A stretch of 37,476 nt of DNA from Thaumasiovibrio sp043421945 (GCA_043421945.1 JBHOGO010000043.1:1-37476); one strand, 5' to 3'. Shown: positions 22,597-32,299, numbered from the stretch's first letter. The notes: generated from the letters alone by a model not told the origin. Numbers and translations are program-made.

Positions 22597-23118
22597 TCAC
22601 TGTAATTGCATCGTCGTGATACATGTTCGACTGTTACCCTTAGTACTCAATACTTCCGTTACGGCCATATTATTTTTTGTGAAGGCGAATTCATAATCCC
22701 CGCCACGTGGCATCCAAAAGTCAATGAAGCCATCATGCTGCGTCTTTACTTCGTCATCGATTAATACTTCTCCCGTCGCTACATCTCTAACAACTAGCTG
22801 TAGAACCTCTCCGACCATTTCGCCTTGGCAACCCGTAGGGACATGATAGGTACATGGATGTGTTTGATTCACGTAGGGAGCAATAGAAAGGAGGAATTGA
22901 TCATTCAACGGAATCGTCGCCTTTTCACCTGATGGTAGCGTTGCAACCAAACTCTCAGGAAGAACTTGTACATTGGCCTCACCAGTTCTGTGCCACTGGT
23001 GTGACATCGTCAATGCCTCTTCTGGGCTCAACATTGAAAAAGCCTCTGGTGTAATGGCTAAGGCATTAAATGAAACGAATCCTGTAAATAAAGCGGTCAA
23101 CATATTTAATTTATTCAT
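22597..23118 (-). CDS. cueP: Periplasmic copper-binding protein CueP
   Basis: 173 residues with a cleavable signal peptide (MNKLNMLTALFTGFVSFNAL, cut near residue 21). Matches CueP of Salmonella along the mature chain, including YVNQTHPCTYH and the GTGCQGE-like segment (here TGCQGE), DGFIDFWMPR and the C-terminal TCITT. Three cysteines are C89, C97 and C166. CueP binds copper in the periplasm and, in Salmonella, supplies SodCII and supports copper tolerance. It is the last gene of the minus-strand copper island; 112 bp from the cupredoxin gene, with a GAGAAAGCTTTCTC palindrome (near 23174-23187) in the gap that could terminate or regulate. Confidence 0.88.
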   Translation of the reverse strand: MNKLNMLTALFTGFVSFNALAITPEAFSMLSPEEALTMSHQWHRTGEANVQVLPESLVATLPSGEKATIPLNDQFLLSIAPYVNQTHPCTYHVPTGCQGEMVGEVLQLVVRDVATGEVLIDDEVKTQHDGFIDFWMPRGGDYEFAFTKNNMAVTEVLSTKGNSRTCITTMQLQ

Positions 23119-23230
23119 TTTTTTCTTCTTGTTTAGATGTTTATTGTATAAAAGCTTTCGAACTATAAGGAGATGAGAAAGCTTTCTCTATGAGATCGGT
23201 ATCTACAGTCCAATACTCACTTTCAAGTGA

Positions 23231-23749
23231 TTACAACTCGATTGTTTTGGACATCCCTGCCTCATAATGTCCGGGAATATTGCAGGCAAACTCAACATGG
23301 CTTTCGCCATGAAAATGCCATAGTAATTGCATGGCTTTACCAGGCTCAACAGTGACGGCATTACCAGAGTCATGCATATGGTCATCAGGCATATTCTTCA
23401 TCATTTCGCGGTGTTCTATCATTTCAGCTGGCGATCCTATCGCAAATTCATGCCTCATTTTTCCTGCATTCATGACAACAAACTGAACGACATCATTAGC
23501 TTCGATTTCAACATCACGTTTAAATTCAATAGACATATCATCGGTAAGCATGACGTAAACAACTTTATCTGGGTGAGCGCCCGTGGCAGGCATACCCACT
23601 GCCGATGCACCTTCCATACTCATGTTTGAGTGATCCATCTTGCTGTGATCCATCTCTCCATGGTCATGGTGCATATGTGAGTGTTCAGTATTTGCAAAAA
23701 CGATGCTCGATGTCAGTATGAGCGTTAACATAAGTATTTTATTTTTCAT
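23231..23749 (-). CDS. Periplasmic cupredoxin, copper resistance
   Basis: 172 residues from ATG 23749, chosen over the longer frame to 23791 because it follows GGAG and begins with a signal peptide (MKNKILMLTLILTSSIVFAN). A His/Met-rich linker (about 22-56, HSHMHHDHGEMDHSKMDHSN) is a copper-scavenging tail. The C-terminal cupredoxin domain has the type-1 ligand set H100, C156, H161 and M166 (MRHEF and ACNIPGHYEAGM). It probably binds or oxidises Cu(I) in the periplasm as partner of the Cus efflux system. It lies 67 bp after cusA. Confidence 0.88.
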   Translation of the reverse strand: MKNKILMLTLILTSSIVFANTEHSHMHHDHGEMDHSKMDHSNMSMEGASAVGMPATGAHPDKVVYVMLTDDMSIEFKRDVEIEANDVVQFVVMNAGKMRHEFAIGSPAEMIEHREMMKNMPDDHMHDSGNAVTVEPGKAMQLLWHFHGESHVEFACNIPGHYEAGMSKTIEL

Positions 23750-23816
23750 GATATTTTCTCCATTTGATCTTTCATTGGAGCAAACGATCAAAGTTGTTGC
23801 TCCATATCGAATTTGT

Positions 23817-26800
23817 TTATTGTTGAGTCAGCTCTCGCTGTTTCCATAGTTTGAAAATGGCAGGAATGACAACCAACGTTAAGATGAGCGCTGATGCCAT
23901 ACCACCTATCATTGGCGCTGCGATGCGTTGCATCACCTCAGAGCCGGTGCCTACACCGTACATAATTGGAATTAAACCAATAATCACCGTGATATCTGTC
24001 ATCACCACGGGCCTGACACGCAGCCCTGCACCTTCTCGAACGGCATCAGTTAAATCTTGTTTGTTCGTTGCCTTAGATCGCTCTAACGCATTTTGCTGCT
24101 TAGCACTCCATGCTTGATTGAGATAGACCAGCATGAGAACCCCCGTCTCCACTGAGACGCCCGCCAACGCAATAAACCCTACTCCAACCGCAATAGAGAA
24201 GTTGTAATCAAGGAAATACATCAGCCACAACCCACCAACCATCGCTAAAGGAAGACTGAGCATGATAATCATGACTTCTCCGACACGTCGAAAGCTTAAA
24301 TACAAAAGCAACATGATAATCATAATGGTGACCGGCACGACGATGCTAAGGCGTTCCTTTGCTCTTTCCATATACTCATATTGCCCTGACCACGTCAGCG
24401 AGTAACCAACAGGAAGTTCAAACTGCTCACTAACAAAGCGTTGTGCCTCTTCAACATAAGACCCCAAATCTCGCCCTTCAATATCAACAAAGATCCATCC
24501 GTTCGGTCGGGCATTTTCTGTTTTAATCATCGGAGGGCCATCTTCATAGCGTATATCCGCGACATCAGCCAAGGCGATACGTGCCCCTTTTGGAGTCACC
24601 AAGGGTAAGTTTTGCAACTGACTGACAGAGTGGCGGTAATCTTGAGGGTATCGAACATTGATTGGGTAGCGCTCTAAACCTTCAATGGTTTCGCCCACCT
24701 TCATGCCGCCTATTGCCGTCGAAATCACCTGTTGTACATCATTTATATTCAAACCGTAGCGAGCTGCAGCGCGGCGTTTTATATCAATCGTGACGTAACG
24801 ACCACCAGCAACACGCTCTGCGTAAACAGAGGCTGTGCCCGGTATCGATTCCAACAAAGGCTCAAGCTCAGCGCCGATCTGCTCAATGACTTTCAGGTCT
24901 GGGCCTGCAACTTTTATCCCGATTGGGGTTTTAATGCCTGTGGCCAACATATCGATGCGAGTTTTGATTGGCATAACCCAAGCATTGGTAAGACCTGGGA
25001 ACTGAATCAGCTGATCAAACTCATTGCGCAATGAGTCCATAGTGACACCCGCACGCCATTGTTCACGAGGCTTTAGCTGAATAACGGTTTCAATCATGGT
25101 TAATGGTGCTGGATCAGTGGCTGTCTCTGCCCGCCCGACCTTACCCCAAACGGTTTCTACTTCAGGAACGGTTTTGATCAATTTGTTCGTCTGCTGCAAC
25201 AGTTCACGTGCTTTACCGATAGACACTCCAGGGTAAGTCGTCGGCATGTACATCAAATCGCCTTCATCTAATGGCGGGATAAACTCGCTCCCTAATTTGC
25301 TTGCGGGGTAGTAAGCCGTGGCCATTAGTGCCACAGCTAACACAACAACGGTTTTCGAATAGCGTAAACTTACGTTCAGTAATGGGCTATACAGTGCGAT
25401 CAAACCACGGTTAACGGGGTTCTTCTTTTCAGGCAAGACCTTGCCACGAATGAAGTAGCCCATTAATACGGGAACGAGCGTAATCGAAAGACCTGCCGCT
25501 GCTGCCATGGCATACGTCTTTGTAAAAGCTAACGGTGAGAACATCTTGCCCTCTTGACCCTGTAGAGCGAAGACTGGCACGAAGCTTAATGTGATAATCA
25601 GCAACGAGAAAAACAGTGGCGGGCCGACTTCTTCAGCGGCATTACCAATGACTTGCCAGCGATTTTCTTTCGTTAGTGGTGTGCGTTCGATATGTTTGTG
25701 AACGTTCTCAATCATGACAATCGCACCATCTACCATGGCGCCAATTGCGATAGCAATACCACCTAATGACATGATATTGGCGTTAATGCCCTGCCAATGC
25801 ATAATGATAAACGATGTAAGAATACCCACCGGCAAGCTGATCGCGATAACAAACGTCGAACGAATGTGGAACAAGAATAACGCACACACGATAGCAACCA
25901 CGGCAAACTCTTCTATCAGTTTCTGCCACAGATTTTCCACTGCAGCGTCAATCAACGTAGAACGATCATAGGTCGTGATGATTTCAACACCCGCAGGCAG
26001 GCTGCGCTGAAGCTCGCTGATCTTTTGTTTAACGTTGGCAATCACTTCACTAGCGTTCTCGCCATAGCGCATCACGATGACACTACCCACCGCCTCGCCT
26101 TCACCATTCAGTTCAGAAATACCGCGGCGCATTTGTGGGCCAAGGTTAATATCAGCAATATCCCCCAATAACAGTGGTGTACCTGTGTCGGTCACATTCA
26201 GCGGCAGTGACTGAATATCCTCAATACTCGAAAGGTAGCCCGTTGTACGTACCATATGCTCAGCTTCAGCATGCTCAATCACTGAGGCACCGGTCTCTTG
26301 GTTACCATTTTTTATCGCCCTGTTCACTTGTTGTAGCGTCAAGTTGTAGGCACGAAGTTTAGCCGGATCAATCTGCACCTGATATTGCTTAACCATGCCG
26401 CCGACAGTCGCTACTTCAGACACGCCATCAACCGTTTGCAATTCGTACTTTAAGAACCAATCTTGTAAGCTTCGTAGCTCCGCTAAGTCATGTTGCCCCG
26501 TTTTATCTTGCAGAACGTAGCTATAGACCCAGCCGACACCCGTTGCATCAGGGCCAAGGGTTGGCTTAGCGCTTGGCGGCAGGTTTGGTGTAACCTGGCT
26601 TAAATACTCTAGTACTCTCGATCGCGCCCAGTACATGTCGGTATTATCATCAAAGATAATGTAAACATACGAATCACCAAAAAAAGAAAAACCACGTACA
26701 ATTTCAGCACCGGGAACAGCCAGCATAGCGGTTGTCAAAGGATAGGTTACTTGGTCCTCAACCACTTGAGGTGCTTGTCCTGGATAGCTCGTTTTAATGA

Positions 26801-26942
26801 TAACCTGAACATCTGAAAGGTCTGGAATCGCATCGACGGGGGTATTTTTTACGCTGTATAGACCTCCAAGCACGAGCGCAATGGTGGCGAGAATAACCAT
26901 CACCCTGTTATGGATAGACCAACGAATCGTTGCACTAATCAT
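23817..26942 (-). CDS. cusA: Cu(I)/Ag(I) RND efflux pump, inner membrane component
   Basis: A 1041-residue heavy-metal efflux RND protein with twelve membrane helices and two large periplasmic loops, full length for CusA. It aligns closely with E. coli CusA in the periplasmic region, including LMYMPTTYPGVSIGKARELL, KAARYG-like ARYGLNINDVQ and RIDMLATGIKTPIGIKV, with methionines at or next to the copper-relay positions. Helix 4 carries GAMVDGAIVMIENVHKH. It takes Cu(I)/Ag(I) from the periplasm and cytoplasm side and expels it through CusC using the proton gradient. The ATG overlaps the cusB stop by 4 bp (ATGA). The specificity for monovalent rather than divalent metals is supported by the CusF domains, cupredoxin and CueP beside it. 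Confidence 0.93.
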   Translation of the reverse strand: MISATIRWSIHNRVMVILATIALVLGGLYSVKNTPVDAIPDLSDVQVIIKTSYPGQAPQVVEDQVTYPLTTAMLAVPGAEIVRGFSFFGDSYVYIIFDDNTDMYWARSRVLEYLSQVTPNLPPSAKPTLGPDATGVGWVYSYVLQDKTGQHDLAELRSLQDWFLKYELQTVDGVSEVATVGGMVKQYQVQIDPAKLRAYNLTLQQVNRAIKNGNQETGASVIEHAEAEHMVRTTGYLSSIEDIQSLPLNVTDTGTPLLLGDIADINLGPQMRRGISELNGEGEAVGSVIVMRYGENASEVIANVKQKISELQRSLPAGVEIITTYDRSTLIDAAVENLWQKLIEEFAVVAIVCALFLFHIRSTFVIAISLPVGILTSFIIMHWQGINANIMSLGGIAIAIGAMVDGAIVMIENVHKHIERTPLTKENRWQVIGNAAEEVGPPLFFSLLIITLSFVPVFALQGQEGKMFSPLAFTKTYAMAAAAGLSITLVPVLMGYFIRGKVLPEKKNPVNRGLIALYSPLLNVSLRYSKTVVVLAVALMATAYYPASKLGSEFIPPLDEGDLMYMPTTYPGVSIGKARELLQQTNKLIKTVPEVETVWGKVGRAETATDPAPLTMIETVIQLKPREQWRAGVTMDSLRNEFDQLIQFPGLTNAWVMPIKTRIDMLATGIKTPIGIKVAGPDLKVIEQIGAELEPLLESIPGTASVYAERVAGGRYVTIDIKRRAAARYGLNINDVQQVISTAIGGMKVGETIEGLERYPINVRYPQDYRHSVSQLQNLPLVTPKGARIALADVADIRYEDGPPMIKTENARPNGWIFVDIEGRDLGSYVEEAQRFVSEQFELPVGYSLTWSGQYEYMERAKERLSIVVPVTIMIIMLLLYLSFRRVGEVMIIMLSLPLAMVGGLWLMYFLDYNFSIAVGVGFIALAGVSVETGVLMLVYLNQAWSAKQQNALERSKATNKQDLTDAVREGAGLRVRPVVMTDITVIIGLIPIMYGVGTGSEVMQRIAAPMIGGMASALILTLVVIPAIFKLWKQRELTQQ

Positions 26943-28648
26943 TGCTCACCCCCAGATTGATGCAGGTGTTGCAAGACATAATCCGTGCCTTGTTTTTCAA
27001 CTAAAAACTGTACGTTTTGACCTTCAGTAAAATCAGAAAGGTCCACACTGCTTTCGACTGAAAAGTTCATCTCACCTGCAGGCCATTGCCACTCAGGTAC
27101 CTCTGAGTATTTCAATGTAATCATGCCAAAATCTGCCATCAGCATGGTGATGCTACCGTTGACCCAAAGCTCGCTGACGACTTCAGTGTCATCGACTGTG
27201 TAGTCAACAACTTCATACATACCACTTGAGGATTGCTGTATTTCAAACTCAATACGCTGCCCCACCACAAAGTTTGAGGCATCTATGTCTTGCGCAAGAT
27301 TAAAATCCATCACCATACCTGGCCAGTTCCATTCTGGAACAGGTTGGTGGTTGATGGTCAACATGTCATGATCATCCATCACTGCAGTTACTTCACCTTG
27401 CGCCCATATGGTTTCAGCATGTGGCTCGACACCATTAATGCGCGAAAGGTCAGCTGACTGGCTTGATTCTGAGTCCAGCATAAAGTGAGCAGAGGTGACA
27501 ATTCGATCGCCTTGTTCGAGTCCTTGCAATATTTCGATCTTTTCTCCGGCTTCTCGACCCACTTCGATTCTCACTGAACGGTATTTACCGTCACCTTCAG
27601 AAAGCACCACGCGAGTCATCCCGCCTGAACGGATGACAGACGAAGCAGGCGCAGTCAGCACTTCATCAACAGAGCTAGGTTGTAGAGTGATATTGGCGAA
27701 CATATTTGGTTTTAATTCGCCATTGGGATTGTCATATTTGAGACGCACACGCAAAGTGCGTGTTTTGGCATCGAGAATAGGATAAACGTAATCGACCTCC
27801 CCTACCCATTCCCGGCCTGGTAGCGCGTCTAACGTCATACGAGCCTTACTCCCCGCTGTTACCCAGTGAGATTGACGTTCGAAAACCTCTGCATCAACCC
27901 AAACATGATGAAGTGGGCCGGCACTGATGACTGTCTGGGCAGGTGAAAGATAACCGCCTTCACGAATGTTAAGGCTAGCGATGACACCATCCGCGGGTGC
28001 TTTAATCTCGATATTCTGCGAGACTTTACCGTTACGCTTAATTGCGTCAATTTGTTGCGTCTGTAAGCCAAGTGTCATCAAGCGCTCTGTGGCACCTTTA
28101 ACTAAACCTCGGCGATCCGTTTGATAAGCACTAAATAGCTCTTCTTGTGCTTTCACTAACTCAGGGGAGTAAAGTGAAAATAAGGTATCCCCTTTACGCA
28201 CACTATCTCCAATCGCATTAACGTAAAGCTTCTCGACCCAACCTGTGACTCTCACGTTGGTTTGCCACAACAGGCTTTCATCAAACGCGACATAGCCGAC
28301 AGTTTCAATCCGCGGTGATAGCGGCTCTCGTTCTATCAAGGTTGTTTTAACACCAAGATTATTTTCTACTGCAGGGTCGATGGTAACGGTGCCGGGTTTA
28401 TTCGCATCGGCTGAGCCATCAGCGAAAACAGGGATTAAATCCATGCCCATTGGCGATTTACCGGGCTGATCACGCTGATAGTTTGGATCCATCGGCGCAA
28501 CCCAATATAGCGGCTCGTCTGAGCTTGTGTTCCCTGCAGGCATATCCCCTGTGTCATGTGAGCGCTCCGATAAAAAATGATTGGCACCATAACCCAACGC
28601 CCCGCCCACCAGTAATGCAACAATGGTTATTTTGTAAGAGCTATTCAT
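26939..28648 (-). CDS. cusB: CusB-like periplasmic adaptor fused to two CusF-like domains
   Basis: 569 residues, longer than E. coli CusB (about 407). N-terminal anchor (about 6-24), a heavy-metal-binding segment (YWVAPMDPNYQRDQPGKSPM, about 48-67, then MGMDLIPV), membrane-fusion barrel-sandwich and beta domains (about 88-400). The C-terminal addition holds two CusF folds. The first (about 417-485) has all ligands at CusF spacing: H434, W442, M445, M447. The second (about 496-563) keeps W522 and M527, but the His and first Met positions are Y514 and G525. CusF is the periplasmic copper chaperone of the Cus system, here tethered to the adaptor. The gene start overlaps cusC by 8 bp. Confidence 0.9.
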   Translation of the reverse strand: MNSSYKITIVALLVGGALGYGANHFLSERSHDTGDMPAGNTSSDEPLYWVAPMDPNYQRDQPGKSPMGMDLIPVFADGSADANKPGTVTIDPAVENNLGVKTTLIEREPLSPRIETVGYVAFDESLLWQTNVRVTGWVEKLYVNAIGDSVRKGDTLFSLYSPELVKAQEELFSAYQTDRRGLVKGATERLMTLGLQTQQIDAIKRNGKVSQNIEIKAPADGVIASLNIREGGYLSPAQTVISAGPLHHVWVDAEVFERQSHWVTAGSKARMTLDALPGREWVGEVDYVYPILDAKTRTLRVRLKYDNPNGELKPNMFANITLQPSSVDEVLTAPASSVIRSGGMTRVVLSEGDGKYRSVRIEVGREAGEKIEILQGLEQGDRIVTSAHFMLDSESSQSADLSRINGVEPHAETIWAQGEVTAVMDDHDMLTINHQPVPEWNWPGMVMDFNLAQDIDASNFVVGQRIEFEIQQSSSGMYEVVDYTVDDTEVVSELWVNGSITMLMADFGMITLKYSEVPEWQWPAGEMNFSVESSVDLSDFTEGQNVQFLVEKQGTDYVLQHLHQSGGEQ

Positions 28649-30026
28649 TTTCTACCTTTGTAACTTGTAGTGGGACGTTCTGGGACGAGAGGTGATAATC
28701 ATAGCCACGAAGTAAAGCAGTGAGGTTGTTATTAACGATATTGAGGTCAGTGACTAACCGCTGATATTCCAGCGCAAGTGTTAGCTCATCTACCGAAGCA
28801 GAGATAACATCATTAAACTGTGCAGTATTATTCTGGTACCCCCGTTCAACCGCCTGTGTTCGAGCGTGTGCTTGCGGAAGCAAAATCGATTGATAGCGAT
28901 TTAGTCGCTGATCCAAGTTGATACGATCTGTGATAAGTGCGTTTACGCTAGCATTCATTTGAACCAACAGTAGATCTTTACTGGAGCGCGCTGCGCCGAC
29001 TTGATGCTGAGCAGCAGTAAGGCTTCGGTCCTGACGGTTGCTAGTGAAAAGAGGAATGTCCATGGTGACATAAGCACTCAACAAGTCCGATGCAGAACCA
29101 TTCATATTGTCAGCTTGGCGATAGCCGTACATGACTTCAACACCAAACTGGGGAGTGTAAGCTTGCTCTGCTAAAGCCACTTGAGTTTCATTCGTGGCGA
29201 TGTTGACCTCTGCCATCTTTATTTTCGGGTGGGTCATCAAGGCATCGAAGTGCTGAGTAGACAGAACATGGTGCTGAAAGTATTCATCCAATGCTTGCCA
29301 ATCGATTTGATTAGAGACCTGTATGTCCTGATTATGCAATACCCATTCATCGCCCATCCATTCAGAAAGTAGGGAAATCAATCGATGTTGCATCTGCTGA
29401 TTACTATGCAGCCTCTCATCGAATTTACTCACATTTAACTGCGCATTGAGCAGATCCTGTGCTTCGCTTTTACCAATACCGTAGTTAACTTGAGTATAGG
29501 TTTCTAGCTCTACCATCAAACTGCGATGTTGTTCTAACGTCCGCTCGGCAAGTTGCTGGAAACCTAATTCCAACCAAATCTCCGTTATGCGGTTGGCAAT
29601 TTCACGTTCACGAATGTCTACTTGCCACGCCATGCTTTCGACGTTTTGATTTGCTTGTTTCTGTCTTAATTGCAGCGTCGAACCTCGTTCAAACTGTTGC
29701 ATCAAACCAATAGAAATATTGGTCATTGGGTCTTCATCAAAGCGAAAACTATCGACGGGTAGCCCACCTACCCCCATTTTCAGTTTAGGGTCCATCTGCG
29801 TAGAACTGGCTACACCCATTTCGCTCATAGCCTTTGACTGAGCAAAGATTTGCTGCCGACCGTGGTCTTGTTGTAGCGCTATATTGACTAGCTCATAAAG
29901 AGTTTGTGTCGCTTGCTCTCTATCCAGTGGTGACATAGGAGTAACCTGATGTGCTGCCGAACTGGTTGAGAACAACGCTAGGCTAACGCTAGTAACCAGC
30001 GTACCTACCATTGAGATATTATTCAC
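28641..30026 (-). CDS. cusC: CusC-like outer membrane factor (TolC family)
   Basis: 461 residues with a signal peptide (VSLALFSTSSAAHQ, cleavage near 26) and no lipobox Cys. Long helical coiled segments of the outer-membrane efflux fold repeat twice (about 40-230 and 250-440; EREIANRITEIWLELGFQQL and LLLVQMNASVNALITDRINL). It forms the exit duct for the CusAB pump. GTG start at 30026 with AGGAAG upstream; followed by cusB with overlap, so the three subunits are translationally linked. I call it cusC by context, as sequence divergence among such factors is large. Confidence 0.85.
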   Translation of the reverse strand: MNNISMVGTLVTSVSLALFSTSSAAHQVTPMSPLDREQATQTLYELVNIALQQDHGRQQIFAQSKAMSEMGVASSTQMDPKLKMGVGGLPVDSFRFDEDPMTNISIGLMQQFERGSTLQLRQKQANQNVESMAWQVDIREREIANRITEIWLELGFQQLAERTLEQHRSLMVELETYTQVNYGIGKSEAQDLLNAQLNVSKFDERLHSNQQMQHRLISLLSEWMGDEWVLHNQDIQVSNQIDWQALDEYFQHHVLSTQHFDALMTHPKIKMAEVNIATNETQVALAEQAYTPQFGVEVMYGYRQADNMNGSASDLLSAYVTMDIPLFTSNRQDRSLTAAQHQVGAARSSKDLLLVQMNASVNALITDRINLDQRLNRYQSILLPQAHARTQAVERGYQNNTAQFNDVISASVDELTLALEYQRLVTDLNIVNNNLTALLRGYDYHLSSQNVPLQVTKVENE

Positions 30027-30125
30027 AATCTACTTCCTGTGTGGTGCGATATAACACGCACAGATAAATTTCCTATCCATTAGGTAAGAAACCGAATGGC
30101 TTAAGGCTTTAATCAGAGGAGTAAA

Positions 30126-30551
30126 TTATGCAGAGGGGGGACGTAGCAATGATTGCGGACGTGTTCGTGTCTCGCCTATAACGATAGTGTCATGTAACGC
30201 GAAGGTTGTAGCTGGGCTCTGAAGAGTTTGACCCGCTTTCAATAGATAGAATTGACTGAAGCAGAGCTGCCCACAGCAACCGTGTCCTGAATCAGCGCCA
30301 GAGAAACATCGGTGAGTGGGTTCGTGAGCGTTTTCACTAACAACTTCCTGCTTAGGATGGTGCTCGTGATGACTTAGACGTTCAGATGAACCATGGCAAT
30401 CAGAAGCAACTGATTCATAGTAAGCACTTTGGCTATTGGGATTGGAATGCCCAGACATTGACACAAGAGGAGCACTAGACGCATACGCAGACATCAGCAT
30501 GACGACGATGCTGATGAAAGAAATCCAAGTTGTGCGGATTGAATGCTTCAT
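30126..30551 (-). CDS. Small Cys/His-rich exported protein, first gene of copper operon
   Basis: 141 residues: signal peptide (SFISIVVMLMSAYASSA, cut near 26), then a polar section rich in Cys and His (SDCHGSSERLSHHEHHPKQ, RCFSGADSGHGCCGQLCF) and a C-terminal TRPQSLLRPPSA. The layout resembles short exported copper-inducible proteins of the DUF2946 type, whose function is not known; metal binding is plausible. It lies 31 bp downstream of a MerR/CueR-type -10 and 99 bp upstream of cusC. ATG at 30551. Confidence 0.7.
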   Translation of the reverse strand: MKHSIRTTWISFISIVVMLMSAYASSAPLVSMSGHSNPNSQSAYYESVASDCHGSSERLSHHEHHPKQEVVSENAHEPTHRCFSGADSGHGCCGQLCFSQFYLLKAGQTLQSPATTFALHDTIVIGETRTRPQSLLRPPSA

Positions 30552-30586
30552 CGTTTATGAATAGTATTCCCTATTGATTGACCTTA

Positions 30587-30617
30587 ATAATAAAGGTTCC
30601 CCCTAGGGTAATGTCAA
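30587..30617 (-). promoter_or_regulatory. MerR/CueR-type promoter of the copper operon
   Basis: On the minus strand TTGACA (30612-30617) and TATTAT (30587-30592) are separated by 19 bp, the over-long spacer typical of MerR-family activated promoters. The spacer contains a dyad, TTACCC-TAG-GGGGAA. The geometry and the genes served suggest CueR; no cueR gene is in the window. Confidence 0.7.
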
Positions 30618-30729
30618 TATTTTCATCCAAAGATTCTTTACCTTAGCCCAATAGGTGAGTTGAAAATGGGATTAGTTTGGCAAACTTCATTATCCACTAC
30701 TCATGTCAGTATCTTAAACAGCCATTTAA

Positions 30730-31902
30730 TCAACCATTACTGCTACTGATAGACTTCAGTGCTGCTTCCAACTCTGTATAATATGGATTCCAAGTCAATC
30801 GCGCATAAACCTTACCGCGCTCGCGATATCCCCAAGCAGAAAACCATAGTTCATGCCCATTTTTGCACGCTTGAGTATTACTTTTACTAAAACTATTTTC
30901 ACAAATGCGTTTTATCCCCTGCACACCATAATAGTGGTTATCCGGTGCAAACAACACATTCATATGTGATGCGGTACTAATATTGAGATCTTCTCTAACC
31001 ATAGGGTAAGCGTGTACCGCGGGATATTGTAAAACTTTCTCCTGCCCTCCATACCATATCAATTGGCTTTTCGGATGAGTAAAGTTTTTCTGAAAGTAAT
31101 TTAACAGAGCCTGTGAATCAATAACACTATCGGCCTCACTGACCACCATTAATGTGGGTACCGCCAATTTCTTGCCTGATATCTTTTCCCGCAACAACGC
31201 GGCACTTTTCGAATATGCCAGTGCACTATTGATTGGGGCGGAGTTATATTTAGCAAAATTGTCCTCTGTGGCACTCCAACCATCCGTAAATAACCCAACC
31301 AAAGGCGTAAATTTTTCTAGCACCGGCGTCAGCGTTTGAAAGCCTGGTGAGAACAGCATTAGTCCGCTGATATCATCATGCTCTATCGCATGAATAGTGA
31401 CCAAATTCCCCCCCGTCGAGAACCCACCTAACCACACCTCTTTATATTGATCTTTTAATAGATTGGCATAATGATCCACAAGCCGTTGCCAATCCTCATA
31501 CTTAACGTCCTGCATATGCTTTGGATCGCTACCATGACCCGGTAATAAGACGACTTCAACGTAAAAGCCTTGATCTGCTAGGCTGCTAGACACATCGACA
31601 AAACTAAATGGCGAGTCTCCTAAGCCATGCACTAATAAAATGGCTTTGTCAGCATCCCTATTGCCTCGACTAAAGGGGCTGTTCATCGCTAACTCTTCGT
31701 GCTCATTCTGTGAAATGAAGTGACGGTTTTCTAGCAACCACTGCTCTGTCACCTGTTGATACTGTTCGAAGTTAGGCTGGATATAATTGTAATAACTGGT
31801 GGACTGATGCAAAGGTAACGCTGACTGTGTGTTACTCGCACACCCTACCACCAAAAAGCTTATACCAACAATCAACAACCCAACGAGTATTTTAAATCGC
31901 AT
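30730..31902 (-). CDS. Lipoprotein alpha/beta hydrolase (serine esterase/lysophospholipase-like)
   Basis: 390 residues. Lipoprotein signal MRFKILVGLLIVGISFLVVG followed by Cys21 (lipobox VVGC), so it is tethered to the membrane in the envelope. The alpha/beta-hydrolase core begins LLVHGLGDSPFSF (oxyanion HGLG); the nucleophile elbow is GFSTGG (Ser about residue 166-168) and later VSEADSVID supplies the acidic residue. A His near ASHMNVLFAPDNHYYG likely completes the triad. Serine aminopeptidase S33/monoacylglycerol lipase-type fold; substrate unknown. No operon partner; ATG at 31902. Confidence 0.82.
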   Translation of the reverse strand: MRFKILVGLLIVGISFLVVGCASNTQSALPLHQSTSYYNYIQPNFEQYQQVTEQWLLENRHFISQNEHEELAMNSPFSRGNRDADKAILLVHGLGDSPFSFVDVSSSLADQGFYVEVVLLPGHGSDPKHMQDVKYEDWQRLVDHYANLLKDQYKEVWLGGFSTGGNLVTIHAIEHDDISGLMLFSPGFQTLTPVLEKFTPLVGLFTDGWSATEDNFAKYNSAPINSALAYSKSAALLREKISGKKLAVPTLMVVSEADSVIDSQALLNYFQKNFTHPKSQLIWYGGQEKVLQYPAVHAYPMVREDLNISTASHMNVLFAPDNHYYGVQGIKRICENSFSKSNTQACKNGHELWFSAWGYRERGKVYARLTWNPYYTELEAALKSISSSNG

Positions 31903-32164
31903 TTATCTACATCACCCAAATACTTATAACCACATAAAAAAATCAGCAGCTACACCTGCAAACTTTAATTCATCTATCAAATTTACCCGTATTCTACATA
32001 GCTGATACCTTAACAACTTATACATTTCCCAAAACATATTACCCTGTTCAATTTTCAACGTATAAGCTCATGATTTAGCATCTATATCAGCCTTCATCGC
32101 TTAGCTAATCGCGCGAAAAAGGTTTATGGAACAATTAGCGATATCGATAAGTGTATTCTTGGAA
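31903..32164. other. AT-rich intergenic region
   Basis: Promoter region for divergent genes. Nothing else recognisable. Confidence 0.4.
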
Positions 32165-32299
32165 ATGTATAAGTTTTATTTTTCCGGTTCCTTATCATCA
32201 AAGGGTGAAAACGTAGCGTTGCCACTTGACCTGTCTAGGTTGGTCAATTTACGGCCAAACCTCACTAAAGTGATTTATGACGGCGAGTTGTCGCATTGA
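32165..32299 (+). CDS. Small ORF of 44 residues, unknown
   Basis: ATG at 32165 close behind GGA gives a peptide with ordinary composition (MYKFYFSGSLSSKGENVALP start, KVIYDGELSH end). It lies 90 bp before the exported-protein gene on the same strand. It may be a genuine small protein or the remnant of a larger gene; no family recognised. Confidence 0.3.
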   Translation: MYKFYFSGSLSSKGENVALPLDLSRLVNLRPNLTKVIYDGELSH

